Assembly (NCBI GenBank): GCA_020634815.1
Contig: JACKBA010000023.1
Location: forward strand, 1-64,000
From: Caldilineaceae bacterium
GTDB lineage: Bacteria > Chloroflexota > Anaerolineae > Caldilineales > Caldilineaceae
Length of the DNA stretch: 64,000 nt
Direction: 5' to 3'
Shown in pieces: positions 9,040 through 16,116 of the stretch (the first letter of the stretch is position 1; every line of letters starts with the position of its first letter). The notes below the pieces were generated by a model. That model made no database searches and was not told where the DNA came from. It saw only the letters and a list, made by a program, of their open reading frames with translations. The position numbers and the translations under genes were made by a program.

Positions 9040-10430
9040 GTAAAGCTCATGCTGTAGACCGTGGATGGCGACTTGGGAAACAGGATGTCGAGGAGCAGCG
9101 CTGCCTCCTGTTCGGCGTAGACGTCCGGGAAGGTGGCGCGCAACTCCGCCAGGCTATGGTAGCCAAAGAGCAGTTGCAGGAAGATGAGGCGCGGACAGCC
9201 GGACGGTGCCTCATCGCCGTAGGCCGGGGCGCGCCAGGGCGCCACCTCCGCCAGCTTGCCGCGTTCGAAGCGCATTTTCAGCCCGTCGCCGTAGAAGTCC
9301 ACGATGAGTTCGCCGCTGTGGCCCGGCAGGACCGAGTCGGCCAGGCGCTGCTCCAGCACCGGCGCGATATGGCGGAGAAAGCCGTGTATGTCGGAGACAC
9401 GTAGATACCAGGCATACGGCGCCTCGCGCCGCGGCGCCAGGGTATCGCCCAGCACAGTGTAGGCCGGATGGTCGCGGCCGAGGCGCAGGCTCAATTCGCG
9501 GAAGGGTTTGGCGTCGGGTGAGAGCGCGGGGGCATTCTCCCCAAACGGCCGCAATGCGCGCAACAGCCAGGGCATGACGGCCTGCCAACTGACATGCCGG
9601 AACAGGCGGAGGCCAAAGATATACAGTGGGCCGCCGAACCGCTTGCTTGCCGGCCAGACCATGCCGTACACCGCGCTGTCCGCATCTACGATCATGTAGA
9701 TTCGTCCGATTAACCCGACTTCGGCGACGGGTTTGTCGCGTACGAGCGGGTCATCCCAATAGTCGATGACGGTGCGCCAGTAGCCTTCTTCGCTTTCATG
9801 CCACACCAGGCTCTTGCTACGATCCTGTTCGTAGAGCGCCTGGAGATCGGGCGCGTCGTCGACGGTGGCCGGACGCAACCTGTACGGCTCAGCCTCTTCG
9901 CCGGTCGACGGTGGAATTGCCGCCACGTCGACGAGACGCTGGCCACCCAGATCAAGGACGTACTCATAGCCAAACTGCCGGTAGAAGTAAGGGATGCCGG
10001 TGATAGCCTGCACCAGGTCGCCGCGCGCGGCGCTGCGCGCATGGACCATGGCAAAGAGGCTGCGTATGAGGCCACGATTGCGGTATGCCGCCAGCGTCGC
10101 AACCAATTCGGGCTGGCCGACGCCAAAGCGGATGCCGCTGTAGCTCCACTGGTGGCTCCACAGGCAGGTGCAGGCGACGATGGGGCGATCGGGCAGGCTC
10201 GTATCCTCGACAATCGCGAAATCCCCGGGACCCATGAAAGGATAGCCTGGGCTCATCATGATTCTGACTTCGTCAGCAATGTTCGGATAGATCGGTGCAT
10301 CCGGACCGTTGCGAAAGACAGAGGTCAGGCAGCGGGCAATGGCGGCCTCGTCGGCGGGTGTGGACCAGCGGCAGATCAGGCCGTTGCCGAGATCGCCGAT
10401 GTAGCTTTGGTCGGCCATGGTTGCGGGCAT
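9036..10430 (-). CDS. GNAT acetyltransferase of the Eis/SCP2-containing type
   Basis: A 464-residue protein with an N-terminal GNAT domain and a C-terminal sterol-carrier-like domain, as in the Eis family of multi-acetylating enzymes. The acetyl-CoA loop is visible as YRNRGLIRSLFAMVHARS (R-x-x-G-L). Upstream strands VACTCLWSHQWSYSGIRFGVGQ and the FYRQFGYEYVLDLGG motif are typical of the family. A second degenerate GNAT region follows and the last 120 residues match the SCP2-like fold. Substrate is unknown; Eis proteins act on aminoglycosides and on protein lysines. It overlaps the M29-like gene by four bases (ATGA). Confidence 0.85.
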   Translation of the reverse strand: MPATMADQSYIGDLGNGLICRWSTPADEAAIARCLTSVFRNGPDAPIYPNIADEVRIMMSPGYPFMGPGDFAIVEDTSLPDRPIVACTCLWSHQWSYSGIRFGVGQPELVATLAAYRNRGLIRSLFAMVHARSAARGDLVQAITGIPYFYRQFGYEYVLDLGGQRLVDVAAIPPSTGEEAEPYRLRPATVDDAPDLQALYEQDRSKSLVWHESEEGYWRTVIDYWDDPLVRDKPVAEVGLIGRIYMIVDADSAVYGMVWPASKRFGGPLYIFGLRLFRHVSWQAVMPWLLRALRPFGENAPALSPDAKPFRELSLRLGRDHPAYTVLGDTLAPRREAPYAWYLRVSDIHGFLRHIAPVLEQRLADSVLPGHSGELIVDFYGDGLKMRFERGKLAEVAPWRAPAYGDEAPSGCPRLIFLQLLFGYHSLAELRATFPDVYAEQEAALLLDILFPKSPSTVYSMSFT

Positions 10431-10461
10431 CGCTTATCTCCGCCGTGCCGAATCGGCACTG

Positions 10462-10872
10462 TTAACGCTTGCTTCCATCTGGGTATGGCTCCGTCAACGA
10501 CTCACAGCCCGGCACCTCGCTGAGGCGATGGTAGACCTGGAGCCCATGCCGGCGCGCAACGTCCACCATCAGGTCGGCGCCCTGTGAAGCCCCGCCTACA
10601 CGCAGCACCGCATCGCAGTGGCCAAGCAGGCGCTCCGCAATCGGGTGAAAAATCTCGTTGAAGGGTTCGTCGCCGACACGCTGCGAGCCGGCCAGGGTGA
10701 CCAGCGGCAGCGCCAGCCACTCGCCCAGCAGCGGGATGTGGCCGGCGCGGAAGATCGGCAGGGCGTAGGCTTCCATGACGCGCACGTTCTCGGCCATCTT
10801 CGCCGGGTCATCGCCGGTGCCCGAACGATACGGGCCGGCGATCAGGATCATCATTGCTGTCTCATTGCTCAT
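10462..10872 (-). CDS. Nucleoside 2-deoxyribosyltransferase-like protein (DUF4406 type)
   Basis: A 136-residue single-domain protein with a flavodoxin-like fold. It opens with ILIAGPYRSG, the phosphate/sugar-binding strand-loop of this superfamily. It continues with a helix carrying the N-x6-A pattern, GHIPLLGEWLALPL, and the ends HCDAVLRVGGASQGADLMVDVA and GLQVYHRLSEVPG. In relatives an aspartate or glutamate of the middle strand does the chemistry, but small members of this length are mostly uncharacterised. The start may be the ATG at 10854 (MILIAGPY after one Met) rather than 10872. It sits 7 bases after the KDPG aldolase gene and 31 before the acetyltransferase, inside one operon. Confidence 0.78.
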   Translation of the reverse strand: MSNETAMMILIAGPYRSGTGDDPAKMAENVRVMEAYALPIFRAGHIPLLGEWLALPLVTLAGSQRVGDEPFNEIFHPIAERLLGHCDAVLRVGGASQGADLMVDVARRHGLQVYHRLSEVPGCESLTEPYPDGSKR

Positions 10873-10879
10873 TGGACCT

Positions 10880-11506
10880 CTACTTCACGGCTTCCACACA
10901 ATCGCGGGCATTTGCTTCGATCGCGGCCCAGCGTCCTTCATTGACGGCCTGTTCGCTCACCAGGTTCCCGCCCACGGCCACCGCCACGGCGCCGGCATCG
11001 AGGTATGCTCGTGCATTTTCGGCGCTGATGCCTCCGGTTGCCACGAACTTCATCTGCGGGAACGGTCCCAACAGGTCGCGGATGTAGGCAGGCCCGCCCA
11101 GCCGCGCCGGGAAAATCTTGACCAGGTCGGCGCCGGCGCGCGTGGCTGCCAGCACCTCCGTCGGGGTCAGCGCGCCGCAGATGACGGGTACGTTGCGGCG
11201 CCGGCCGACCTCGATCACATCGGGCACCACCGCCGGCGTCACGAGGAAGCGCGCGCCCGCGGCAATGGCAGCTTCGGCCGCGGCTGCATCCAGCACTGTG
11301 CCGGCGCCGACGCAGACGCGCTCGCCAAGCGTCGCACGCACCTCTGCCACACAGTCGATCGCACCCTCACCGCTCATGGTGTATTCGAGCACGGTCAGGC
11401 CGCCACGCGCCAGCGACTCGGCAATCTCCACGGCGTGGTGATAGCGTTTCATGCGGATGATGCCGATCAGACGGTGGGCCAGGATTTCCGACAGGGCTGC
11501 GCTCAT
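10880..11506 (-). CDS. eda: 2-keto-3-deoxy-6-phosphogluconate / 4-hydroxy-2-oxoglutarate aldolase
   Basis: A 208-residue class I aldolase that cleaves KDPG to pyruvate and glyceraldehyde-3-phosphate (Entner-Doudoroff and sugar-acid catabolism). The Schiff-base lysine sits in GADLVKIFPA. The catalytic glutamate is in TVLEYTMS, where many homologues have EITL or EVTL. Substrate-phosphate residues are in VGAGTVLD and FVATGGIS. Length and motif order match the family. It is the first gene of the minus-strand operon with the deoxyribosyltransferase-like, acetyltransferase and M29-like genes. No dehydratase (edd) or KDG kinase is nearby, so its exact pathway is open. Confidence 0.92.
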   Translation of the reverse strand: MSAALSEILAHRLIGIIRMKRYHHAVEIAESLARGGLTVLEYTMSGEGAIDCVAEVRATLGERVCVGAGTVLDAAAAEAAIAAGARFLVTPAVVPDVIEVGRRRNVPVICGALTPTEVLAATRAGADLVKIFPARLGGPAYIRDLLGPFPQMKFVATGGISAENARAYLDAGAVAVAVGGNLVSEQAVNEGRWAAIEANARDCVEAVK

Positions 11507-11617
11507 CTTCTCTCCGATACCCGCTGATCTTGTTGGATGTTGATGCGCTTCAGTTTACCCTCCGCACAGCCGTGGGCAAAGCGTGATCCATCGCCGCACC
11601 CGTGCCGTGGCCGCGGA

Positions 11618-12280
11618 TCACGCGGCAGACGTAGCCTGCGGCAGAAGTTCGCCCGCCCATGCCTCGATGGCCGCCCAGTCGCGCTTGTCCTCGTTATTCG
11701 CCTTCATCATCTTCGAGATCATGCGATCGACGAAGGACATGCGGTCGAGGTCGAGCTTGCCGGCAAAGAAGGCCTCGGCCTGCGGCTGCATGATCGCGTG
11801 TACGGGCGCCACATACGCCGCACGCGCGGCTTGGCTCTCCGCGCTGTCGTCGAGATTGAGCATGTGCACCGTGAAGTATGCCGTCGGGGCGCCGCGCAGC
11901 GTCGCCACATTGGTCTCGACGAAGCGCTTTGCCTCGCCCAGCCAACTCCCCATGCGAATCGCGCTGCCGACGACAAACGCATCGTAGCCCGCCACATCGC
12001 TCACCTCGTCGACACGGCGGACATCGACGGTCATGCCCTGCGCGCACAGTGACTGCGCGATGGCCTGCGCCACTTCGCCGGTCGAACCACACTTGCTGGC
12101 GTATGCCACCAACACCTTACTCATTGCGGGCCTCCTTCCGCATTCTGCATGAACAAACTCGATGGAGGGCGTCTGGGCGCCCACTACCGTCACGCCGCCA
12201 CACAGCAGCGTGCTTGCCGCCAGGACTCCGCCGGTCGCTACCAGAAAGCGCCGCCGGCTGATCGAAGTTTCATCCCTCAT
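11618..12280 (-). CDS. Tat-exported flavodoxin-domain protein with internal second start
   Basis: From the ATG at 12280 the product has 220 residues. It starts with a twin-arginine signal (SISRRRFLVATGGVLAA followed by a hydrophobic core), a short linker (QTPSIEFVHAECGRRPA) and a flavodoxin domain that begins MSKVLVAYASKCGSTGEVAQ, the FMN phosphate loop. The domain ends with FVDRMISKMMKANNEDKRDW, resembling menaquinone-dependent protoporphyrinogen oxidase (HemG)-like flavodoxins. The internal Met (ATG at 12123) is preceded six bases earlier by a near-perfect Shine-Dalgarno GGAAGGAGG, so a leaderless cytoplasmic form is likely. A longer upstream frame (to 12403) overlaps the membrane-protein gene and is rejected. 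It closes a three-gene operon. Confidence 0.83.
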   Translation of the reverse strand: MRDETSISRRRFLVATGGVLAASTLLCGGVTVVGAQTPSIEFVHAECGRRPAMSKVLVAYASKCGSTGEVAQAIAQSLCAQGMTVDVRRVDEVSDVAGYDAFVVGSAIRMGSWLGEAKRFVETNVATLRGAPTAYFTVHMLNLDDSAESQAARAAYVAPVHAIMQPQAEAFFAGKLDLDRMSFVDRMISKMMKANNEDKRDWAAIEAWAGELLPQATSAA

Positions 12281-12329
12281 GATGCCCTCGCTTGAAGATT
12301 GAAGATGCTTGCCTGGGACACGCCATGAT

Positions 12330-13244
12330 CTATGTCCGTGCCATTGCCCGGCCCTTTGAACTCGGGGTCGATGTGACACCCGCCGGCGCCGCACGCAGCA
12401 CAAACACCAGCACCCAGATGTCGATCAGCCCGACAACCAGGAAGCCGCCGATGGGACCCACAATCTGCGGCACGGTGAAGACGACGCCGTCCGCCACCTG
12501 GAAGTAGGTCATCGCTGCGACGGACGGGCCGATGAGCAGCAGCAGGACGAGCAGCGGCATGGCGACGATGAGCCCGCACCGGTCGCGCCGCCACAGCAGT
12601 GCCGCCGCCACGACGCAGCCCGGCACGATCAGCGCCAGGTCGAGCGCTTCGGTCACCATGGTCGTGCTGTGGCCGAGCAGGGCTGGGTGCGTGCCGCCGG
12701 CCAGCGCAGTCACGATCGGCTCCAGCCACACATAGCCCGTCAGCACGGCGCACACGAGCAGAAAGGTGGCGATGCCGCGGAAAGGCAACTGTGTGGCGAA
12801 TTGCTCCGCCAGCGGCTGGATGGCCGTGAACATCAGGAACCAGGCAAAGAAGCTCAGCGAAAAGAGCGCCACGTAGAGCAGAAAGAACTGGTTGTAGGCG
12901 ACGCTCATGGCGTTGGTGGCATACACATACAAGAAGTAGGTGATTGCCCCGGTGAGCAGCAGTGCACCGCGTGTCGATCCGCGGCCGTAGAACACCAGCG
13001 CGCCGAGCAGCAGCGGGACCGCCAGCAAGGCCGTCACCAGGTCCGTCCCGCGCGTGGCGCCGCTCTTGAAGACCGACTCATTGGCGTAGAGGCCGCGCCC
13101 GTAGATCTGCACCGTATCGCCCTGGATCGACGTGAAGGTGCGCGCCGCGCCCGTGTCCGGCCAGAGCAGCCCGGCGCCGGCAGCGACGAGCGCCAGCCCG
13201 GCGATCAAGATCGTCAACACGATTACTGTTCGAGAAGTGTTCAT
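12330..13244 (-). CDS. Polytopic membrane protein, function unknown
   Basis: A 304-residue integral membrane protein with about eight hydrophobic segments. The first (TVIVLTILIAGLALVAAGAG) looks like a signal anchor. The segment between helices one and two (DTVQIYGRGLYANESVFKSG) is polar and probably extracytoplasmic. Later helices contain scattered His and Trp but no known transport or redox motif. The ATG overlaps the stop of the upstream 85-residue gene by four bases (13241-13244). The flavodoxin gene follows 49 bases downstream. I do not recognise a named family. Confidence 0.75.
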   Translation of the reverse strand: MNTSRTVIVLTILIAGLALVAAGAGLLWPDTGAARTFTSIQGDTVQIYGRGLYANESVFKSGATRGTDLVTALLAVPLLLGALVFYGRGSTRGALLLTGAITYFLYVYATNAMSVAYNQFFLLYVALFSLSFFAWFLMFTAIQPLAEQFATQLPFRGIATFLLVCAVLTGYVWLEPIVTALAGGTHPALLGHSTTMVTEALDLALIVPGCVVAAALLWRRDRCGLIVAMPLLVLLLLIGPSVAAMTYFQVADGVVFTVPQIVGPIGGFLVVGLIDIWVLVFVLRAAPAGVTSTPSSKGRAMART

Positions 13245-13498
13245 TGCGGTGCTCCTGATGACCCCGAGTCCACAGTGCGTTCGACGGCAAGGATGACGAT
13301 GCCCAGCGCATGCAGATGGCGCACAAGCCCCACCAGCGCCGTCTGATCCGCCAGCGTGGTGGCGAGCGTCGTCACGGCCGGGCCGTCGGTTGCCGGCGCC
13401 GTGGTCATGCTCACCGGGCCAAACCAGTCGATCAGTGCTTGTTCCACGCAGCCCTGCACGCGAATCGTGTAAGTTGCTCGCTCGTCGAGTTGTGACAT
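13241..13498 (-). CDS. Small conserved-type protein, paralogue of the gene at 61415
   Basis: An 85-residue soluble protein. The core pattern is Y-I-R-V-Q-G, D-WFG, then LADQTALVGLVRHLHALGIVILAVERT. This matches the protein at 61415-61675 in order and spacing (RWAEWFGGL, then VPDHAALYGVLTHMRDLDVQILSVDA). The predicted fold is beta-beta-alpha-beta. No catalytic residues stand out; it is probably a small binding or accessory domain. It is the first gene of the operon with the membrane protein and the Tat flavodoxin. Confidence 0.72.
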   Translation of the reverse strand: MSQLDERATYTIRVQGCVEQALIDWFGPVSMTTAPATDGPAVTTLATTLADQTALVGLVRHLHALGIVILAVERTVDSGSSGAPQ

Positions 13499-13735
13499 GG
13501 CCGTCTCCTCACTACCTGCCTGCCTCCAGTGTCGCGCCTTGCCGCTCTTCTTGCCTCACATGCTCATGTAGTCACCCGACCGAAGAGGATGTAGGCACGC
13601 GGGATTGCCGATGTGGGCGCGGGCCGGGTTCAATCCTTCCCCTTTGGACAGGGTCGAACTGCACTGAAGACAGGTGCCGGCCGCAGGCTGTTTCGGTACG
13701 ATCAGGGCAGGTGAGGAAACGACGAGGAGAAGAGT

Positions 13736-14194
13736 ATGTTGCAGCAAAACATGAATGTACCGCTGGAAACCCGTCACAGTCTCGTTCATCTCTACTGGCG
13801 CGAGACGTGGCAGGGACAATGGCGCCGCTTCTTTGACTGGCTGCTGCGCCGCAGCCCGCGCCTGGAGACGCTGCACAGCGAGGAGAGCGCCAGCCTCGTC
13901 CGCACCTATGCCGGGCTCAAGGATGTGCCCATCGACGCCATTCGCGGCAGCGAGGAGCGTGCGCCGGCTTTCGACCGCACCTTTCACCCCATCGGCGAGC
14001 GGCCGCGGCAGCGCTGGATCAGCATCGCCGAGGCTCGGCTGCACGGCACGCCCATGCCGCCGGTGCAACTGACGGAAAAGGACGGCCGCTACTACGTGCG
14101 CGACGGCCACCACCGTATCTCGGTCGCCCACGCCCTGGGCGAGGCGTTCATCGAGGCGGAGGTCGTGCGCATCCAGACGAGCAATCTGCGCTGA
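13736..14194 (+). CDS. ParB/Srx-fold-like small protein
   Basis: A 152-residue protein. Its C-terminal half has the ParB-N/sulfiredoxin-like pattern: a strand and turn PPVQLTEKDGRYYVRDGHHRISVAHALGEAFIEAEVV. The DGHHR core corresponds to the G-x-H-R nucleotide-binding motif of that fold. The N-terminal half is helical and rich in Trp and Arg (WRETWQGQWRRFFDWLLRRS). It is too short for a chromosome-partition ParB and lacks a DNA-binding domain. The start is the ATG at 13736 with AGGAGAAGAG just before it. A perfect 12-bp hairpin follows the stop codon. Confidence 0.7.
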   Translation: MLQQNMNVPLETRHSLVHLYWRETWQGQWRRFFDWLLRRSPRLETLHSEESASLVRTYAGLKDVPIDAIRGSEERAPAFDRTFHPIGERPRQRWISIAEARLHGTPMPPVQLTEKDGRYYVRDGHHRISVAHALGEAFIEAEVVRIQTSNLR

Positions 14195-14198
14195 GAGA

Positions 14199-14241
14199 GC
14201 GTGCGGGCATTTCCCGCCCCGACATGGGGATGCCCGCACGC
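14199..14241 (+). terminator. Hairpin after the ParB-like gene
   Basis: Perfect 12-bp arms GCGTGCGGGCAT (14199-14210) and ATGCCCGCACGC (14230-14241), whose loop can pair further. It begins three bases after the stop codon. There is no T-run, so termination is likely but not certain. Confidence 0.55.
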
Positions 14242-14308
14242 CACCCGCTCGCGACACCGGCCTGGCGCGCCTTCGATCCAGCGCCCAACTCATCCCCGTT
14301 CCGTACTT

Positions 14309-14337
14309 CTGAAGTGAACGCCTGTTTGCGCTATAAT
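14309..14337 (+). promoter_or_regulatory. Promoter of the FAD-subunit gene
   Basis: A perfect TATAAT (14332-14337), with a weak CTGAAG 17 bases upstream (14309-14314). It lies 44 bases before the ATG at 14382 of the molybdo-flavoprotein FAD subunit. Confidence 0.5.
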
Positions 14338-14381
14338 GGGTGGCAGACCATCAACCACTCCGCGAAAGCAGGCAGAGACCC

Positions 14382-15131
14382 ATGGCCATTTTGAAGGAAT
14401 ACCACAAGCCCACCTCCGTTCCGGAAGCGCTGGCGCTGCTGGCGCGCACCGATGTCAACCTGGTGCCGCTGGCGGGCGGCACGCGCCTCGTCGGCGCGCT
14501 GGAGACGCGCACTGCGCCTGGTGTCGATGGCGTCGTCGACCTGGGCGGCCTGCCGCTCCGGGCCATCCAGACGGCAATCGTCGACGGCGCGCCCTGTCTG
14601 TCGCTGGGCGCGCTGGCCACGCTGACCGATGTCTGCGAGCATGAAGGCGCGGCGGCGTTGGCCGGCGGGCTGCTCGTGCAGGCTGCGCAGGGCGAAGGGC
14701 CCGTCAACCTGCGCAACCAGGCGACCGTCGGCGGCGTCGTCGTGGCGGCGGAGCAGGACAGCGAGGTCTACGCCGCGCTGCTAGCCCTGGGCGCACGCGT
14801 CGTCACGACCAGTGCGGCCGGCGAGATGGTGACGCCGCTGGCCGATCTCGGCGCGATTGACGGGCTGGTGACCGCCGTGTTGCTGCCCGAAGCGGTGGAA
14901 GCCGGCGCCATCGCCCGCATTTCACGCACCCCGGCCGACCGGCCAATCGTCGCCGCGGTGGCGGTGCGGCACGGTACGTCTACGCGCGTGGCGCTCTGCG
15001 GCGTTGCGGCGCGGCCTGTGCTGGACGGTGCGCCGCTTGACCCGCCCGACGACTACAAGGGCAGCACCGCCTATCGCCGCAGCATGGTGGCCGTGCTCAG
15101 GCAGCGCGCGCTGGCAGAAGTGGCGGCATAG
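14382..15131 (+). CDS. FAD-binding subunit of a molybdenum hydroxylase (CoxM/XdhB-like)
   Basis: A 249-residue protein of the CO-dehydrogenase/xanthine-dehydrogenase medium-subunit family, which passes electrons from Fe-S clusters to FAD. The first FAD loop is present as PLAGGTRLVGALETR (usually AGGT-L). The second, normally T-I-G-G-N, reads LRNQATVGGVVVAAEQ, so the usual Asn is lost. The protein is shorter than typical members (about 280-300). The start is the ATG at 14382, giving MAILKEYHKPTSVPEALALLA; a frame to 14340 runs through the promoter. The Mo-containing partner may be the fused protein at 18190, but an SDR and a cytochrome gene intervene. The SDR gene follows 26 bases downstream. 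Confidence 0.85.
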   Translation: MAILKEYHKPTSVPEALALLARTDVNLVPLAGGTRLVGALETRTAPGVDGVVDLGGLPLRAIQTAIVDGAPCLSLGALATLTDVCEHEGAAALAGGLLVQAAQGEGPVNLRNQATVGGVVVAAEQDSEVYAALLALGARVVTTSAAGEMVTPLADLGAIDGLVTAVLLPEAVEAGAIARISRTPADRPIVAAVAVRHGTSTRVALCGVAARPVLDGAPLDPPDDYKGSTAYRRSMVAVLRQRALAEVAA

Positions 15132-15157
15132 GCCCGCACAATACTCCGGACACTGCC

Positions 15158-16027
15158 ATGATCGATCCAAACCTTGCCGGCAAAGTTGCCATCGTCACGG
15201 GCGCCAACCATGGCATCGGTGCGGCTACGGCGCAGGCGCTGGCGGTGCAGGGCGTGCGCGTCCTGCTGAGCTACTTTCACGAGCCGGTGGATTATGCGCC
15301 GGACGAACTGGCACAGGCGCGTGCGGCCGGTATCGGCGGCGATGCGCTCTATCGTGCTATGCAGCAGCAGCCGGCCGAGGTCATTGTCGATGCCATCCGT
15401 GCGGCGGGCGGTGAGGCGGTTGCCTGGCCGGCGGATCTGGGTGACGCCGCCGCGATCCCGCAGCTTTTCGACCGCTGCGAGGCGACACTGGGTCCGGCCG
15501 ACATCCTGGTCGCCAACCACACCTTCTGCGTGCTCGAAACCTTCGACCCGGCACTGGTCAGCACCGACGAGAGCGGGATCTTTCTGCCCACGGCCGATGT
15601 CATCGACCGGCACTTTGCCGTCAACAGCCGTGCCGTCGCGTTGCTCATCCACGAGTTCACGCAGCGCTACCTGGCGCGCGGCGCGCAGTGGGGGCGCATC
15701 GTCACGGTGAGCACCGACGCCGCGCACGCCCACCCGGCCAACATCAGCTATGCGGCCAGCAAGCACGCCATCGAGTCGTACAGCCGATCGGCGGCGGCGG
15801 AGCTGGGCAGGTATGGGATCACCGTCAACATCGTTGCGCCCGGCCCCATCCAGACCGGCTACATCACGCCAGCGAACGAAGCCGTCATCAACGAAGGCAC
15901 CCCGCTCGGCCGGCTCGGTACGCCGGAAGATGTGGCGGATGTGATCGTCTTTCTGGCCTCGGAACAGGCGCGCTGGCTGACGGGGCAATTGTTCTATGTG
16001 GGTGGCGGCTGGCGTATGTCGCAGTAG
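15158..16027 (+). CDS. Short-chain dehydrogenase/reductase (SDR)
   Basis: A 289-residue NAD(P)-dependent oxidoreductase of the classical SDR fold. The cofactor loop is VTGANHGIGAATAQALA and the catalytic Tyr-Lys is in SYAASKHAIESYSRSAAAEL. The catalytic Ser position falls in VTVSTDAAHA, and the C-terminus has the usual LGRLGTPEDVADVIVFLASEQARWLTGQ. An insertion of about 40 residues after the second strand (FHEPVDYAPDELAQARAAGIGGDALY) makes it longer than the common 250. The substrate cannot be read from sequence. It lies just after the FAD-subunit gene and is followed by a strong bidirectional terminator. Confidence 0.9.
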   Translation: MIDPNLAGKVAIVTGANHGIGAATAQALAVQGVRVLLSYFHEPVDYAPDELAQARAAGIGGDALYRAMQQQPAEVIVDAIRAAGGEAVAWPADLGDAAAIPQLFDRCEATLGPADILVANHTFCVLETFDPALVSTDESGIFLPTADVIDRHFAVNSRAVALLIHEFTQRYLARGAQWGRIVTVSTDAAHAHPANISYAASKHAIESYSRSAAAELGRYGITVNIVAPGPIQTGYITPANEAVINEGTPLGRLGTPEDVADVIVFLASEQARWLTGQLFYVGGGWRMSQ

Positions 16028-16061
16028 GTTGCTGCCCGCAGCGCAAACGGAGAAGAACAAC

Positions 16062-16103
16062 ACGGCGGGGTCGATCAATAGCGATCGACCCCGCCGTATT
16101 TTT
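16062..16103. terminator. Strong bidirectional terminator between SDR and cytochrome genes
   Basis: A perfect 15-bp stem, ACGGCGGGGTCGATC (16062-16076) and GATCGACCCCGCCGT (16083-16097), with a 6-base loop, followed by ATTTTTT. It separates the convergent SDR and decaheme cytochrome genes. Confidence 0.9.
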
Positions 16104-16116
16104 TGTGTGGAGGCGG

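Noticed and set aside
12281..12403. N-terminal extension of the Tat flavodoxin
   Set aside because: It overlaps the end of the membrane-protein gene in another frame and lacks a ribosome-binding site, whereas the Tat signal begins at 12280.
13600..13660. GGTTCAATCC resembling a tRNA T-loop
   Set aside because: Flanking bases cannot pair as a T-stem, and no anticodon or acceptor stem can be drawn around it.
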